A stretch of DNA of 64,000 nucleotides, from contig JACPUW010000030.1 of assembly GCA_016192035.1 (NCBI GenBank), positions 194,322 through 258,321 of the forward strand. Direction: 5' to 3'. This document shows, piece by piece, positions 37,343 to 47,271 of the stretch; the first letter of the stretch is position 1; every line of letters begins with the position of its first letter. Under the pieces are notes generated by a model. It was not told the DNA's origin. It ran no database searches and saw only the letters and a list, made by a program, of their open reading frames with translations. Both the position numbers and the translations under genes were made by a program. This DNA is from Bacteroidota bacterium. GTDB lineage: Bacteria; Bacteroidota; Bacteroidia; CAILMK01; JACPUW01.

Positions 37343-37981
37343 ATGCTTCTTAACGTTAATGGGATTAACCAACATTTGGAAAGCTATATAGCTGGCAATT
37401 ATGAATTCAGGAAAAACCTGGTAAACAAGATTTTGGGTCAGGAAGACCTGGAATATCGCCGATTGGGAATGGACATATGGACGCCGGTCTCCAGGTTTTT
37501 ATATAAGGAAAAGAGACACATTCTAGCGGGGGCCAATGCACAGGGCGAGCAGGTTGATATGCTATATCCAGAATGGATGATTGAAAAAGTGGCCGTTAAG
37601 CAGACCGAAAAGGCTGATGAATACATAGAAAACCCCAATTTACTCAAAATAATAGGACTACCTCCTGTACGGAAAACGGGGATAAAAAGCATTCGGACTT
37701 CGCACAGGAAACCTGTGGACTTGCAGAATGGCGAAGTGTGCTACGTATGTTTTGGCATGAAAAAGAGCCTGTTTAGAAAGTACTATACTGCCCTTCCGGC
37801 ATTGGTGGAGGCCAAGGTAGAATGCAATGGCATAGAATACTACAACGTATTTATCATCAAGTCAAACCTGAAGAAAAACAAGGTAGAGTACTTTGGCAGG
37901 CATATGGTAATGAATACCGAAGTGGGACAAACCCCCGTGCAAGCCATGGAACATGTGGCTTTTTCCCAGGCAATCTATTGA
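37343..37981 (+). CDS. basic protein of unknown function
   Basis: No family recognised. The 212-residue product has no signal peptide or membrane segment and is rich in Lys and Arg (for example TGIKSIRTSHRKPVDLQ, IIKSNLKKNKVEYFGRH). A 161-base spacer separates it from aspS, and an ATG start is well placed. Its last 7 bases overlap the stop region of the WD40 gene on the other strand, so neither can have a terminator there. Base composition is slightly more AT-rich than its neighbours by eye. Confidence 0.55.
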   Translation: MLLNVNGINQHLESYIAGNYEFRKNLVNKILGQEDLEYRRLGMDIWTPVSRFLYKEKRHILAGANAQGEQVDMLYPEWMIEKVAVKQTEKADEYIENPNLLKIIGLPPVRKTGIKSIRTSHRKPVDLQNGEVCYVCFGMKKSLFRKYYTALPALVEAKVECNGIEYYNVFIIKSNLKKNKVEYFGRHMVMNTEVGQTPVQAMEHVAFSQAIY

Positions 37982-38922
37982 TTTACCCTACGCAGTATTA
38001 CCCTGCCGTCCACGCCGCCACTGGCCAACCAGGCTTTGTTTGGCGACAGGTCCACCGAGTTGATATCTGATTCATGCGTGGGCCATTCTACCACATCTCC
38101 CCCTATGTTCCAGTTTGCCGTCATGCCGTTATAGGCACAACCAAAGTAGGCTTGTAATCCGTTTAGTGCCATTGAATTAACTCCGTAATCCGTAATCTTG
38201 GCCGTAGCCACGGTTTTTTCTTCTCCCCATTTCAGCAATATGGCATCGCCAAAATTGCCGGCATACAGTACCATAGTGCCAGTGGCATTGAGCTTTGCAG
38301 TTTGTACTGCATAGGTTTCGCCCGTCAGGTTGTAGGCCATTTTCCAATTTTCCAAGTCCCAAATCTTTAGGTTTCCCGGTCCTTTGCTCACCCTATCGCC
38401 ACCGGTGCTGGCCAAGTATCTGCCATTGGCTGAGACCGAAAGGGAAAGCACATGGTCAAAATGCCCTTCAAGGGTGCGCATTGGGGTGAAGTCAGTTAAA
38501 TTCCACACCCGTATCACTTTATCCTTCCCACCACTAAAAAGGTATTGGCCGCTGGGCGAAACTGCAAGGGCTTTCACCTCCAACGTATGGCCTTCAAGCG
38601 TATGTGCCAGTTTCCATGTGTCAGTGCGCCAAACCTTTATTAAGTTATCCAGGCCCGCGCTTATCAGGTAAGTGCCATCAGGGGTAAATGCCAAACTGGT
38701 TACCCCAATGGAATGTGCGTAAAAAGAGGTGATTTCAGTTTTTTCATCCATGTTCCATGCATATACCTTGTTGTCGTTTCCACCAGAAACCAACACTTTG
38801 CCGCTGGGGCTGAAACACACGGCGTTCACCATTTCACCGTGTTTGCCAAGGATGGTTTTTTTGCCCTTATCCTGAAATGAAAGGGTGATGACAAGCAAGG
38901 CTATGGCTAGCAAGTACCGCAT
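37975..38922 (-). CDS. secreted WD40-repeat protein
   Basis: Beta-propeller protein of 315 residues with a short N-terminal signal (YLLAIALLVITLSF). About seven WD40 blades follow, enough for one propeller: HGEMVNAVCFSPSGKVLVSG, HSIGVTSLAFTPDGTYLISA, HTLEVKALAVSPSGQYLFSG, HFDHVLSLSVSANGRYLAST, and the last HESDINSVDLSPNKAWLASG. KVYAWN, IKVWRT and IRVWNL are the WD-type ends. It is probably a periplasmic interaction scaffold. It lies 11 bases downstream of glyA on the same strand and may be co-transcribed. Convergent overlap of 7 bases with the preceding gene. Confidence 0.88.
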   Translation of the reverse strand: MRYLLAIALLVITLSFQDKGKKTILGKHGEMVNAVCFSPSGKVLVSGGNDNKVYAWNMDEKTEITSFYAHSIGVTSLAFTPDGTYLISAGLDNLIKVWRTDTWKLAHTLEGHTLEVKALAVSPSGQYLFSGGKDKVIRVWNLTDFTPMRTLEGHFDHVLSLSVSANGRYLASTGGDRVSKGPGNLKIWDLENWKMAYNLTGETYAVQTAKLNATGTMVLYAGNFGDAILLKWGEEKTVATAKITDYGVNSMALNGLQAYFGCAYNGMTANWNIGGDVVEWPTHESDINSVDLSPNKAWLASGGVDGRVILRRVNQ

Positions 38923-38933
38923 ATATGTAGCAA

Positions 38934-40205
38934 TTAGGCACTGAACAAGGGGCGGAAATGCATCATATCGTGCACTTCATAAGCAATTTTCCTAAGTTTT
39001 TCTTCACTTTCCCTATATGTCAACGCGCTGTGTATCAAATTGGCTACCTGGGGCATGTCATTGGTAGTAAGCCCTCTGGTGGTTATGGCGGCAGTACCCA
39101 CCCTAATGCCTGATGTCACAAAAGGAGATTTGTCGTCAAAGGGCACCATGTTCTTGTTCACTGTAATATCAGCCCTAATTAGGGCATTCTCAGCCTCTTT
39201 GCCGCTTATTCCTTTGTTTCTTAAATCTATAAGCATCAAATGGTTATCCGTACCGCCTGAGGTTATATCGTATCCATATCCCATAAGGCTACCGGCCAAC
39301 GCTTGGGCATTTGCCACTACCGCCTGTGCATAAGCGGTAAATGAAGGATTTAGGGCTTCACCAAACGCAACTGCCTTTGCGGCAATCACATGTTCCAGTG
39401 GCCCGCCCTGCGAACCGGGAAATACCGCGCTGTCTAACAGGGCCGACATAGGTTTCATTTCACCCTTGGGGGTTTTTTGGCCATAAGGATTGTCAAAATC
39501 CTGCCCTACCATGATAATTCCACCCCGTGGGCCCCGGAGCGTCTTGTGGGTGGTAGTGGTCACTATGTGGCAGTGCGGAAAAGGATGCTTGAGCAAACCC
39601 TTGGCTATGAGTCCGGCAGGGTGAGATATGTCGGCCATGAGCAGGGCCCCAACCGAATCGGCTATTTGTCGCATGGCGGGGTAGTCCCAGTCGCGCGGAT
39701 AGGCCGATGCACCAGCAATAATGAGTTTGGGCTTATGGGTTTTCGCCTGGCTTTCCATTAGGTTGTAGTCTATGGTGCCGGTATCCTTTTTAACTTGGTA
39801 AAAAACAGGCCTATATGTTCTTCCGCTAAAGTTTACGGGTGAACCATGTGTAAGGTGTCCGCCATGTGAGAGGTCAAATCCAAGAATGGTGTCGCCGGGC
39901 TGAAGGGTAGCCAGATAGACGGCTGCATTGGCTTGAGAACCCGAGTGGGGCTGCACATTGGCCCAACTGGCGCCAAATAGCTGCTTGATGCGGGCAATGG
40001 CCAGATTTTCTATTTCATCAACTACTTCACAACCACCATAGTATCTCTTTCCCGGTAGTCCTTCGGCGTATTTGTTGGTGGCTATGGATCCGGCGGCTTC
40101 AAGTACCTGGTCCGATACGAAATTCTCTGACGCTATGAGCTCAAGACCATTGGTTTGCCTTGTTTTTTCCTTTTGTAGTAGGTCAAAAAGCGTGTTGTCC
40201 CTCAT
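38934..40205 (-). CDS. glyA: serine hydroxymethyltransferase
   Basis: PLP enzyme interconverting serine and glycine and supplying one-carbon units to tetrahydrofolate. Visible landmarks are [34 protein letters not shown], the PLP-lysine block [17 protein letters not shown], and [16 protein letters not shown]. Length, 423 residues, is typical. Its start codon lies 23 bases inside the 3' end of the upstream PLP decarboxylase gene, so translation is likely coupled. Confidence 0.98.
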   Translation of the reverse strand: MRDNTLFDLLQKEKTRQTNGLELIASENFVSDQVLEAAGSIATNKYAEGLPGKRYYGGCEVVDEIENLAIARIKQLFGASWANVQPHSGSQANAAVYLATLQPGDTILGFDLSHGGHLTHGSPVNFSGRTYRPVFYQVKKDTGTIDYNLMESQAKTHKPKLIIAGASAYPRDWDYPAMRQIADSVGALLMADISHPAGLIAKGLLKHPFPHCHIVTTTTHKTLRGPRGGIIMVGQDFDNPYGQKTPKGEMKPMSALLDSAVFPGSQGGPLEHVIAAKAVAFGEALNPSFTAYAQAVVANAQALAGSLMGYGYDITSGGTDNHLMLIDLRNKGISGKEAENALIRADITVNKNMVPFDDKSPFVTSGIRVGTAAITTRGLTTNDMPQVANLIHSALTYRESEEKLRKIAYEVHDMMHFRPLFSA

Positions 40206-41616
40206 TGTTGTAGCTGGGCTTTGGGAGTGTTTGTTCTATTTGGGAGGCAAAGTACATGTAATTGGCAAAAAACAGGTCTATATCCTGCCTTTCCAGTTCA
40301 AGGTTTACCAACACAAGGCGCACCGACAAGGTGTTGTCCAGGTGACAATAATTGACCATGGAAATGCCTTTTTCAAGGAGTTGTTGCCGAACCTTTAGGT
40401 TCAGCCAATTGTCCATTTCAGGCCTTTTTGATTTGTACCTGAAATTGATATTTAGGGCGGCAATTGGGGCTAGAAGTTCCAGTTGTTCTTGTTCCTTAAT
40501 TACTTGACCACAATACTGGGCCAGGTCCATCAATTTGTTTATGCGGTCTTCCCACTGAGCGTCACCGAGTTCTTTCCAAGCCAACCAAACTTTTAGCGCA
40601 TCGTTGCGGCGGCCACACTGAAGCGTTTTCTTGCCCAGATCGTATTGTTGGTTTTCATGGTCGTGAAACAGGTAGTCCACCCTGTTGGCCGACATGGCCT
40701 GAGGCAAGACCTGGGCGCTCCTCACCAGAAGCGCGGATGCGGACAAGGGCACATTCATCAGTTTATGTGGATTCCAAACAAAGGAATCTGCCCACTCCAG
40801 CCCTCTGAATAAGTGTCTATATGTGGAAGACAGGATGATGGGGCCGCCCCATGAGCCGTCCACGTGAAACCAGCAACCATGCCGCTTGGCTATGGGGCCT
40901 ATGGCATCAAGTGGGTCAAAGGCGCCAAGTTCGGTGGTGCCTGAGGTACAGCTCACAAGGAAGGGAATTTCACCCCTGGCCATGCTCTCTGATAAGGCCG
41001 TTTCTAGTGCCTGCGGCAACATTCGGCCATGTTCGTCACTCTTCACGGTGATGAGGTAATCAGAGCCTATGCCCAGGGTATAGGCCGCCTTTTCGAGTGA
41101 ATAATGTGCTTGGTCAGACACAAATGCTGTTAACGGAACTGAGCCGAATAGACCTTTTTCTTTCATGTTGGGTGATTTCATGTGCCTGGCACACAGCATG
41201 CCCATAAGGTTGGAATTGCTCCCGCCGGTAGTAAAAATGCCATCGCCCCCCACAAAGCCCAGATAGCTGTTCATCTTGTCAATCACCTCCCGCTCTATTA
41301 ATGTCGCAATAGGTGATACCTCATAGGTGTACATGGAGGTATTCATCAACACGGCGAGCATATCGCCCACCACGGCCGTTTCATTAAACCCGCTAAACAA
41401 CTGGTTGAGATACTGTTTGTTTCCTGTTTTTACCGAATACTTGATGTACTGGGCAATAAGCTCCATCATGCTGTCCCTTTGGTGTGGGCTGCCCAAGCGC
41501 AGGTCCACCTCTTCCATCATTTCCTTGGGCGACCTGTGCTCTATAAGTTTATCGGCATCTTCATGAAGCCTTTTAAACCGTTGGGCTAGGTCGTATAGCA
41601 ATTCAATATCGCGCAT
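40183..41616 (-). CDS. group II PLP-dependent amino-acid decarboxylase
   Basis: Fold-type I PLP enzyme of 477 residues related to glutamate and cysteine-sulfinate decarboxylases. [47 protein letters not shown] and [14 protein letters not shown] are core motifs, and the lysine that binds PLP is in [17 protein letters not shown]. The substrate could be glutamate, aspartate, cysteine sulfinate, cysteate or diaminobutyrate; the sequence alone does not decide. The 3' end overlaps glyA by 23 bases. A link with the ComA-like gene through sulfonate chemistry is an idea only. Confidence 0.88.
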   Translation of the reverse strand: MRDIELLYDLAQRFKRLHEDADKLIEHRSPKEMMEEVDLRLGSPHQRDSMMELIAQYIKYSVKTGNKQYLNQLFSGFNETAVVGDMLAVLMNTSMYTYEVSPIATLIEREVIDKMNSYLGFVGGDGIFTTGGSNSNLMGMLCARHMKSPNMKEKGLFGSVPLTAFVSDQAHYSLEKAAYTLGIGSDYLITVKSDEHGRMLPQALETALSESMARGEIPFLVSCTSGTTELGAFDPLDAIGPIAKRHGCWFHVDGSWGGPIILSSTYRHLFRGLEWADSFVWNPHKLMNVPLSASALLVRSAQVLPQAMSANRVDYLFHDHENQQYDLGKKTLQCGRRNDALKVWLAWKELGDAQWEDRINKLMDLAQYCGQVIKEQEQLELLAPIAALNINFRYKSKRPEMDNWLNLKVRQQLLEKGISMVNYCHLDNTLSVRLVLVNLELERQDIDLFFANYMYFASQIEQTLPKPSYNNEGQHAF

Positions 41617-41673
41617 GGTGTCGATTTAAAATCGGGGGTAATAATCAAAGAGGGTGGGAATTGGTTCGGTACT

Positions 41674-43500
41674 TCAATCTATAATCTCTGAATCTTCCCT
41701 TGATTCTTTTAACAGTAGGCTGCGGTAGTGGTTAAATATCTTGGATTTAGAAAGAAATCCTATGTACTTGCCTTCGTCCAGCACGGCCAGGTTCCAGTAA
41801 CCTGATTGGTCGAATTTCTTCATGACTTCTTCCATGGAATCACAGGGCTCGGCCCAAACACCCGGGCGGTGCATAATGTCGGTTATCAGGGTGTTTTCCT
41901 GTTTATTCGGGTCAAACATGATGTCGCGTATGTCATCTAAGGTTACTACCCCCGCAAATATCCCTGTTGGGTCCACTATGGGAAATATGTTTCGCTTGGA
42001 AGCACTAAGTGCTACCACTACATCTTTGAGTTTTCCATCCACCTGTACTTGCACAAAGTCTGTTTCTATAAGCTTGGTTACCTTCATGATGCTCAGCACG
42101 GTCTTGTCCTTGTCGTGAAAATGTAACTGGCCTTTTCTGGCCATTTCAAAATGGTAGTGGGAGTGTTTCTCAAAGTATCGTGTAGTGGCAAATGAAAGGG
42201 CAGCCACGATCATAAGGGGAACAATGAGCCCATAGCCACCTGTAACCTCAGCTATAAGGAAAATAGCGGTAAGCGGGGCGTGCATGAGCCCCGACACTAC
42301 CCCCGCCATGCCCACCATCACGAAGTTTTTTTCCGAAAGATTTGTTTCAAATCCCGTGATTGCCCCAAGTTTATTAATAAGGTTGGATACCCCAAAACCG
42401 GCCAGTGCACCTGTAAACATGCTGGGGGCAAATATGCCCCCATTGCCACCGGCAGCCACGGTAATACCAGTGGCAAACACCTTGATGAGCAGCAGGCAAA
42501 ATACCATGATCAGCAAGAACCATTCGTTGGTGTATTCTTTGAAAAACAAGCTTTTATTCAAAAGTTCACCAGGCTCCTGGGCCAGCAATTGGTTTACCGT
42601 GGCATATCCCTCGCCAAATAGGGGGGGCAGCAAGAATATCATGCCGCCCAACACCAGGCCTCCCAGCACCGCCCTTTTCCACTGGTGTTCTATGCGTTCT
42701 ACCAGGCGCTTGCTCAGCAACATGCTTTTGTGGAAATAATAAGAGGATAGCCCGCAGAAAATTCCCAATAGAATATAGAAAGGTGTTTCGGTGTAGTGGA
42801 ATGATTCAGTAAGGGTGAAGTTGAAAATGATGTCGTTGCCATACACGGCCATAGAAACCAGGGTGCCGGTAACGGCAGCTATGAGCAGGGGTATGAATGC
42901 GGGAATGGTCAGCTCTAAGAGCAAGACCTCTAGGGTAAAGATAACCCCGGCTATGGGGGCGCCGAATATGCCCCCCAGCGCGGCCGCAGTACCGCAGCCC
43001 ATGAGCAAGGTCCGTTTTTTATAGCCTACATGAAACAATCGGCCCAGGTTGCTGCCTATGGCTGCTCCCGTGGTGACCGAAGGGGCCTCAAGACCGGCAG
43101 ATCCACCAAAACCCACTGTGAGGCCTGATGTGGCTATATGGCTATACATCTCGTCGCGGGGGACCAAACTCGATTTCTTATTGATGATGAGCAATAGATT
43201 GGGTATGCCCCGGCCTAACTTGTTCTTGTTTAGAAATACCCTAAAGGCTACCGTGAGCAGTATGCCAATGAGGGGTAGGATGAAATATACGGGGTTTGCC
43301 GCATTCACTTCAGCATTGCCCAGCAACAGGTGCTGAATGCCATGCACCAATGACTTGAGGAGAACGGCCGAAATGCCACCTGCCAAGCCCGTGAGAATGC
43401 TCAGAAGGAGGATGAAGTTGCTGGAAGCCACATTCTTCAATCTCCATCTATAGAGCTTGGTAAATACTTCTGAAAAACCTTCCAACTGTGGCCCGTCCAC
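41674..43500 (-). CDS. ClC-family chloride channel/transporter with CBS domains
   Basis: Integral membrane protein of 608 residues. The ion-path motifs of the ClC family are present: GRGIPNLLL (first helix end), GGSAGLEAPSVTTGA with the gating glutamate, and GNGGIFAPSMFTGA. A cytoplasmic tail from about residue 455 holds two CBS repeats (KDVVVALSASKRNIFPIVD, VMKKFDQSGYWNLAVLDEG), which usually bind adenine nucleotides. Whether it is a channel or an H+/Cl- exchanger is not clear from the sequence. A minus-strand TATTTTTG box precedes it, and the gene is divergent from the dehydrogenase-like gene. Confidence 0.95.
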   Translation of the reverse strand: MDGPQLEGFSEVFTKLYRWRLKNVASSNFILLLSILTGLAGGISAVLLKSLVHGIQHLLLGNAEVNAANPVYFILPLIGILLTVAFRVFLNKNKLGRGIPNLLLIINKKSSLVPRDEMYSHIATSGLTVGFGGSAGLEAPSVTTGAAIGSNLGRLFHVGYKKRTLLMGCGTAAALGGIFGAPIAGVIFTLEVLLLELTIPAFIPLLIAAVTGTLVSMAVYGNDIIFNFTLTESFHYTETPFYILLGIFCGLSSYYFHKSMLLSKRLVERIEHQWKRAVLGGLVLGGMIFLLPPLFGEGYATVNQLLAQEPGELLNKSLFFKEYTNEWFLLIMVFCLLLIKVFATGITVAAGGNGGIFAPSMFTGALAGFGVSNLINKLGAITGFETNLSEKNFVMVGMAGVVSGLMHAPLTAIFLIAEVTGGYGLIVPLMIVAALSFATTRYFEKHSHYHFEMARKGQLHFHDKDKTVLSIMKVTKLIETDFVQVQVDGKLKDVVVALSASKRNIFPIVDPTGIFAGVVTLDDIRDIMFDPNKQENTLITDIMHRPGVWAEPCDSMEEVMKKFDQSGYWNLAVLDEGKYIGFLSKSKIFNHYRSLLLKESREDSEIID

Positions 43501-43511
43501 TTAAATTTGTG

Positions 43512-43519
43512 CAAAAATA
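43512..43519 (-). promoter_or_regulatory. -7 box (TATTTTTG) upstream of the ClC gene
   Basis: On the minus strand TATTTTTG fits TAnnTTTG, 11 bases before the ATG. No TTG at the usual -33 spacing. Confidence 0.4.
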
Positions 43520-43570
43520 CAGGCGTTCAATGCCTTTGCATTGTTTAGGTAACATCCTTAAATACAAATC

Positions 43571-44251
43571 ATGAAAGTGTTGCTACTTGGCGAAGAAGCA
43601 AGGCGGGCAGAAGCGCTTTTGGCCCTGACTCCACACGCTGACCATGTACAAGCTGAAAACATAGACGAGGTAGATGATGAACTCCTCTGTGACATACAAG
43701 TGGTGCTAGATTTAAATGCAGATGAAGATACTACGATCATTGATCAACTTGAGCTTTTGTCGCCTGGTACTGTGGTAATTGCATCCGCTGTAAAATCTTC
43801 GCTATTCGAAATGGTAAACGGCATGGCGCCTGATAAAACCGTAATAGGCATGAACTGCCTTCCTACCTTCATAAACCGCCCCGTAAAGGAAGTTTCACTC
43901 CTTGCCCAAACAGACAGCACAGTGCTCAAGGAAACCATGGACAGCTTGGGATGGGAATACCAGGTGGTGTCCGACCGGGTGGGCATGGTTTCGCCCAGGA
44001 TAGTGTGCATGATAGTGAATGAGGCCTGCTATACCCTGCAAGAAGGAACCGCCAGTATAGAAGACATAGATAAAAGCATGAAGCTTGGTACCGCATACCC
44101 GCAGGGGCCTTTTGAATGGGCTGATATGATGGGCGTGCGCAATGTATATGAAGTGCTTGTGGCCCTATATGATGATACAAAGGATGAACGATACAAGATC
44201 TGCCACTTGCTAAAGGAAAAATATCAACGCAACGGTCGTTTTTATCAATAA
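43571..44251 (+). CDS. 3-hydroxyacyl-CoA dehydrogenase-like protein with degenerate NAD-binding domain
   Basis: Protein of 226 residues. The C-terminal half matches the 3HCDH helical domain well: GMVSPRIVCMIVNEACYTLQ, EDIDKSMKLGTAYPQGPFEWAD and VRNVYEVLVALYDDT. The N-terminal Rossmann part is short, about 95 residues instead of about 180, and the GxGxxG loop is missing (KVLLLGEEARRAEALLA), so NAD binding is doubtful. GMNCLPTFINRPVKEV sits where active enzymes have FNPVPxMxLVE. It may be a non-catalytic relative or have a changed substrate. It lies 73 bases upstream of recA on the same strand. Confidence 0.78.
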   Translation: MKVLLLGEEARRAEALLALTPHADHVQAENIDEVDDELLCDIQVVLDLNADEDTTIIDQLELLSPGTVVIASAVKSSLFEMVNGMAPDKTVIGMNCLPTFINRPVKEVSLLAQTDSTVLKETMDSLGWEYQVVSDRVGMVSPRIVCMIVNEACYTLQEGTASIEDIDKSMKLGTAYPQGPFEWADMMGVRNVYEVLVALYDDTKDERYKICHLLKEKYQRNGRFYQ

Positions 44252-44324
44252 GAGTGGCTTCAGTGCGGGGTAATTAAGAATCGAATTAAAATCCATTATA
44301 TTGAACAACAAACAAAAAGATCAA

Positions 44325-45335
44325 ATGTCTAAAGAGGGAAATGAGAAGCACAAGGTGCTTCAAATGACCATAGAAAAGCTGGAAAAGCAGTATGGCAAAG
44401 GGGTAGTAATGATGCTGAGTGATGAGCGCAACCGCGCCATTGATGCCATTTCTACCGGTTCGCTGGGGCTAGATATAGCCCTGGGGTGCGGCGGTTTGCC
44501 TAAAGGCAGGATAGTAGAAATCTACGGCCCCGAATCGTCGGGGAAAACCACCCTGGCGCTCCACACCATTGCCGAGGCACAAAAAAAGGGTGGCATGGCC
44601 GCTTTTATTGATGCCGAACACGCCTTTGATAAGGTATATGCCCAGAAATTGGGCATTGACGTGGACAACCTCCTTATTTCACAGCCTGACGACGGAGAAC
44701 AAGCACTGGAAGTGGCCGACCATCTTATCCGTTCAGGGGCCCTTGACGTGGTGGTGATAGACTCGGTAGCAGCCCTGACGCCACGGGCAGAATTGGAAGG
44801 CGAAATGGGCGAATCAAAGATGGGCCTACAGGCAAGGCTCATGTCGCAAGCCCTGAGGAAACTCACGGGATCTATCAATAAATCGAATTGTATCTGTGTG
44901 TTTATCAACCAGCTTAGGGAGAAAATAGGTGTTATGTTCGGAAATCCTGAAACAACCACCGGCGGCAACGCGCTTAAATTTTATGCATCTGTCCGCCTTG
45001 ACATTCGCCGGATAGGTGCCCTCAAGGACGGAACGGACATAACAGGAAACCGGGTAAGGGTAAAAGTGGCCAAGAATAAGGTGGCCCCACCATTTAAACA
45101 GGCCGAGTTTGATATAGTATATGGTGAAGGTGTGTCGCGCGTGGGCGAGATAGTGGACCTGGGCGTGGAATTGGAAATTGTGAAGAAAAGTGGGTCTTGG
45201 TTTAGCTACGGTGAAACCAAGCTGGGCCAAGGCCGGGATGCCGTGAAGCAGTTGTTTATGGACAATCCTGAGCTGGCCGAAGAGGTGGAAGGAAAGATAA
45301 AGGCCGCCTACCTGCCCAATACAAGTGGCGAATAA
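44325..45335 (+). CDS. recA: recombinase RecA
   Basis: DNA strand-exchange ATPase, central to homologous recombination and SOS induction. Walker A is [16 protein letters not shown], Walker B is [20 protein letters not shown], and the L2/DNA-binding region includes [20 protein letters not shown]. Length from ATG 44325 is 336 residues; a TTG eight codons earlier is less likely. The C-terminus is short and ends in ...YLPNTSGE. The sigma-factor gene begins soon after, with 28 bases between stop and ATG. Confidence 0.98.
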   Translation: MSKEGNEKHKVLQMTIEKLEKQYGKGVVMMLSDERNRAIDAISTGSLGLDIALGCGGLPKGRIVEIYGPESSGKTTLALHTIAEAQKKGGMAAFIDAEHAFDKVYAQKLGIDVDNLLISQPDDGEQALEVADHLIRSGALDVVVIDSVAALTPRAELEGEMGESKMGLQARLMSQALRKLTGSINKSNCICVFINQLREKIGVMFGNPETTTGGNALKFYASVRLDIRRIGALKDGTDITGNRVRVKVAKNKVAPPFKQAEFDIVYGEGVSRVGEIVDLGVELEIVKKSGSWFSYGETKLGQGRDAVKQLFMDNPELAEEVEGKIKAAYLPNTSGE

Positions 45336-45363
45336 ACAAGAATTTATACCAACCAGCGCAAGC

Positions 45364-46020
45364 ATGAACAATTTGGAAGAACCACTGGAACAAAGGGATG
45401 GAGATGTGGCTGGACAAGATGGGGAGCAGGCCTTTATTGCGGCCAATAGCCACATACGCAACTCCTTGGACAAGCAGGGCAGGGACAGCCTATTTCAGAA
45501 GGAATTCCTGCCCCATATGGATTCCATGTACAACTTTGGCTTTTACCTGGCCAATGACGAAGAGTTGGCCAAAGACCTACTCCAAGAAACCTACCTCAAG
45601 GCATATAAGTACATAGAGTATTTCCAGGTAGGCACCAATTCCAAGGCATGGTTGATAAGGATCATGAAAAACAACTTTATTAACGAATACCGCAAGAAGA
45701 GTAAGGCCCCATATAAAGTTGATATAGAAGATGTAAACCAAAAGGAAGACATAGAAGACGGCTTTGTGGAGCTAGACATGCGCCAGGAAGTTTTTGGCAG
45801 CCTAATAGGAGATGAGATAACCAACGCGGTGAACGCCCTGCCCGTGGACTACCGATTGATCATATTGCTATGTGATATAGAAGGGTTTAAGTATGATGAG
45901 ATTGCCACCATCATAGACGTGCCGCTGGGCACTGTTCGGTCTCGCTTGCACCGCGCCCGCAACCTGCTCAAGGAAAACCTTAAGGAGTACGCCAAATCAA
46001 GGGGATATAATGTCAACTAA
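45364..46020 (+). CDS. ECF-type RNA polymerase sigma factor
   Basis: Sigma-70 family protein of 218 residues. Region 2 is LAKDLLQETYLKAYKYIEYF, ending in AWLIRIMKNNFINEYRKK; region 4 is DIEGFKYDEIATIIDVPLGT plus VRSRLHRARNLL. The N-terminal 40 residues are poorly conserved and acidic. ATG 45364 was chosen over GTG 45325, which overlaps recA. The next gene encodes a zinc-type anti-sigma factor, a common pair in Bacteroidota. It is likely responsive to an envelope or redox stress (inference). Confidence 0.93.
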   Translation: MNNLEEPLEQRDGDVAGQDGEQAFIAANSHIRNSLDKQGRDSLFQKEFLPHMDSMYNFGFYLANDEELAKDLLQETYLKAYKYIEYFQVGTNSKAWLIRIMKNNFINEYRKKSKAPYKVDIEDVNQKEDIEDGFVELDMRQEVFGSLIGDEITNAVNALPVDYRLIILLCDIEGFKYDEIATIIDVPLGTVRSRLHRARNLLKENLKEYAKSRGYNVN

Positions 46021-46088
46021 TTGGAATTTTATCACATGCACAGACGTTGGCCCATTTTCTTACCAAAACTAACCATTAACCCACTCAT

Positions 46089-46316
46089 ATGGACTGCAAG
46101 GAAACGCTGAAAAACCTTTGGATGCTACTAGATGGTGAAATCCAGGATAAGGATCAGCATGAAATCCTGGATCACCTGGCCCATTGCTGGCATTGCACCG
46201 ACGTGAAAGACAGCGAAGAAAGGCTGAAGTCTCTTATCAAACAAAAACTGGAATATAAAAAGGCCGTGCCATCTGAGCTTATCAATGCCATTAGCCAGAT
46301 TGTGTATGGCAAATAA
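46089..46316 (+). CDS. zinc-binding anti-sigma factor
   Basis: Small cytoplasmic protein of 75 residues. MDCKETLKNLWMLLDGEI is followed by the metal site HEILDHLAHCWHCTDV, which gives the H-x3-C-x2-C pattern of ZAS anti-sigma factors. These hold the partner ECF sigma factor until thiol oxidation or metal release. There is no transmembrane segment. It follows the sigma gene after 68 bases. Confidence 0.85.
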   Translation: MDCKETLKNLWMLLDGEIQDKDQHEILDHLAHCWHCTDVKDSEERLKSLIKQKLEYKKAVPSELINAISQIVYGK

Positions 46317-46379
46317 GCGTATCACTTTGTATATCATGTTGTTTGTGTGGTAATTGTTTAGGTAATTCAATAGAAGCCC

Positions 46380-47174
46380 ATGCTCTACATTGAAGATTTG
46401 GACCACCGCAGCAAGGCCCGTTACCAGAATGGCTTGGTGTTGTCTGGCGGCGGCGCCAAGGGTTTCGCCCATATAGGAATACTCAGGGCACTCAATGAAA
46501 AAGGCATTTTTCCTGACATCATTAGCGGCACCAGCGCCGGGGCTATTGTGGGAAGCTTGTATGCCGATGGCCACAGCCCCGAAGACATTTTCCAAATGTT
46601 TAAGGGCAAGGATCTGTACAACTTGGTGCAGATCGTTTTGCCTAAAAAGGGCTTATTTAAAATGAAGGACATGCTCTCCATGCTAAAGGCCAATTTGAAG
46701 GCCCACCGCATAGAAGACTTGGCTATAAAAACCTATATCTGTACCACCAATTTTTCTACGGGCAAGGTTAAGTACTTTTATGAAGGGCCTATTATCAAGC
46801 CCGTTATAGCTTCGGCATCCATCCCTGTACTCTTTCAGCCCATACTTATCAATGAAGATTTGTACGTGGATGGCGGAATGTTTGCCAACTTGCCCGTGGA
46901 ACCGTTAATAGGTAAATGCAAGCGACTTATAGGCGTGCATGTCAACCCATTTGGTTATTTCAATAGGAGGGAAGAAAGCCTCACCGGGATTGTTGAAAGG
47001 GTGTTTCAAATAGGCACCCGCGCCAATGTGTTGCAGTCTATGAATGCCTGTGACTGGTTTATTGAGCCACCCGAGCTTAAAAAGTACGGCATGTTAAGCG
47101 TGAAAAGCGGGACCGCCATGCACGACATAGGCTATGAATACACCCTGAAGTACTTGGAAAAAAAGGGATTATAG
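46380..47174 (+). CDS. patatin-like phospholipase
   Basis: Protein of 264 residues of the patatin/RssA-type hydrolase family. The oxyanion loop is NGLVLSGGGAKGFAHIG, the nucleophile Ser is in DIISGTSAGAIVGSLYA (GxSxG), and the dyad Asp is in DLYVDGGMFANLPVEPL (DGG). No signal peptide is seen, so it is probably cytoplasmic or peripheral. Substrate unknown. It follows the anti-sigma gene after 63 bases and is convergent with htrA. Confidence 0.93.
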   Translation: MLYIEDLDHRSKARYQNGLVLSGGGAKGFAHIGILRALNEKGIFPDIISGTSAGAIVGSLYADGHSPEDIFQMFKGKDLYNLVQIVLPKKGLFKMKDMLSMLKANLKAHRIEDLAIKTYICTTNFSTGKVKYFYEGPIIKPVIASASIPVLFQPILINEDLYVDGGMFANLPVEPLIGKCKRLIGVHVNPFGYFNRREESLTGIVERVFQIGTRANVLQSMNACDWFIEPPELKKYGMLSVKSGTAMHDIGYEYTLKYLEKKGL

Positions 47175-47194
47175 GCCTATCGTTTGACTCATCG

Positions 47195-47230
47195 AAAAAA
47201 AAGCCGCCGCCTCATTGCTGGGGCGGCGGC
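47195..47230 (-). terminator. intrinsic terminator of htrA
   Basis: GCCGCCGCC (47203-47211) and GGCGGCGGC (47222-47230) form a perfect 9-bp stem with a 10-base loop. On the minus strand it is followed by eight T residues (A-tract 47195-47202), so it terminates the htrA transcript, 42 bases after its stop. The plus-strand patatin gene may use the stem without a U-tract. Confidence 0.9.
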
Positions 47231-47271
47231 CACGTCAAACAACCTATGGAACAAATACTTTCTTTCTAATT

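Noticed and set aside
36000-38000. CRISPR, insertion sequence or integron in the less dense regions of the window
   Set aside because: No regularly spaced direct repeats, transposase-like frames, terminal inverted repeats or target duplications were found here or elsewhere in the window.
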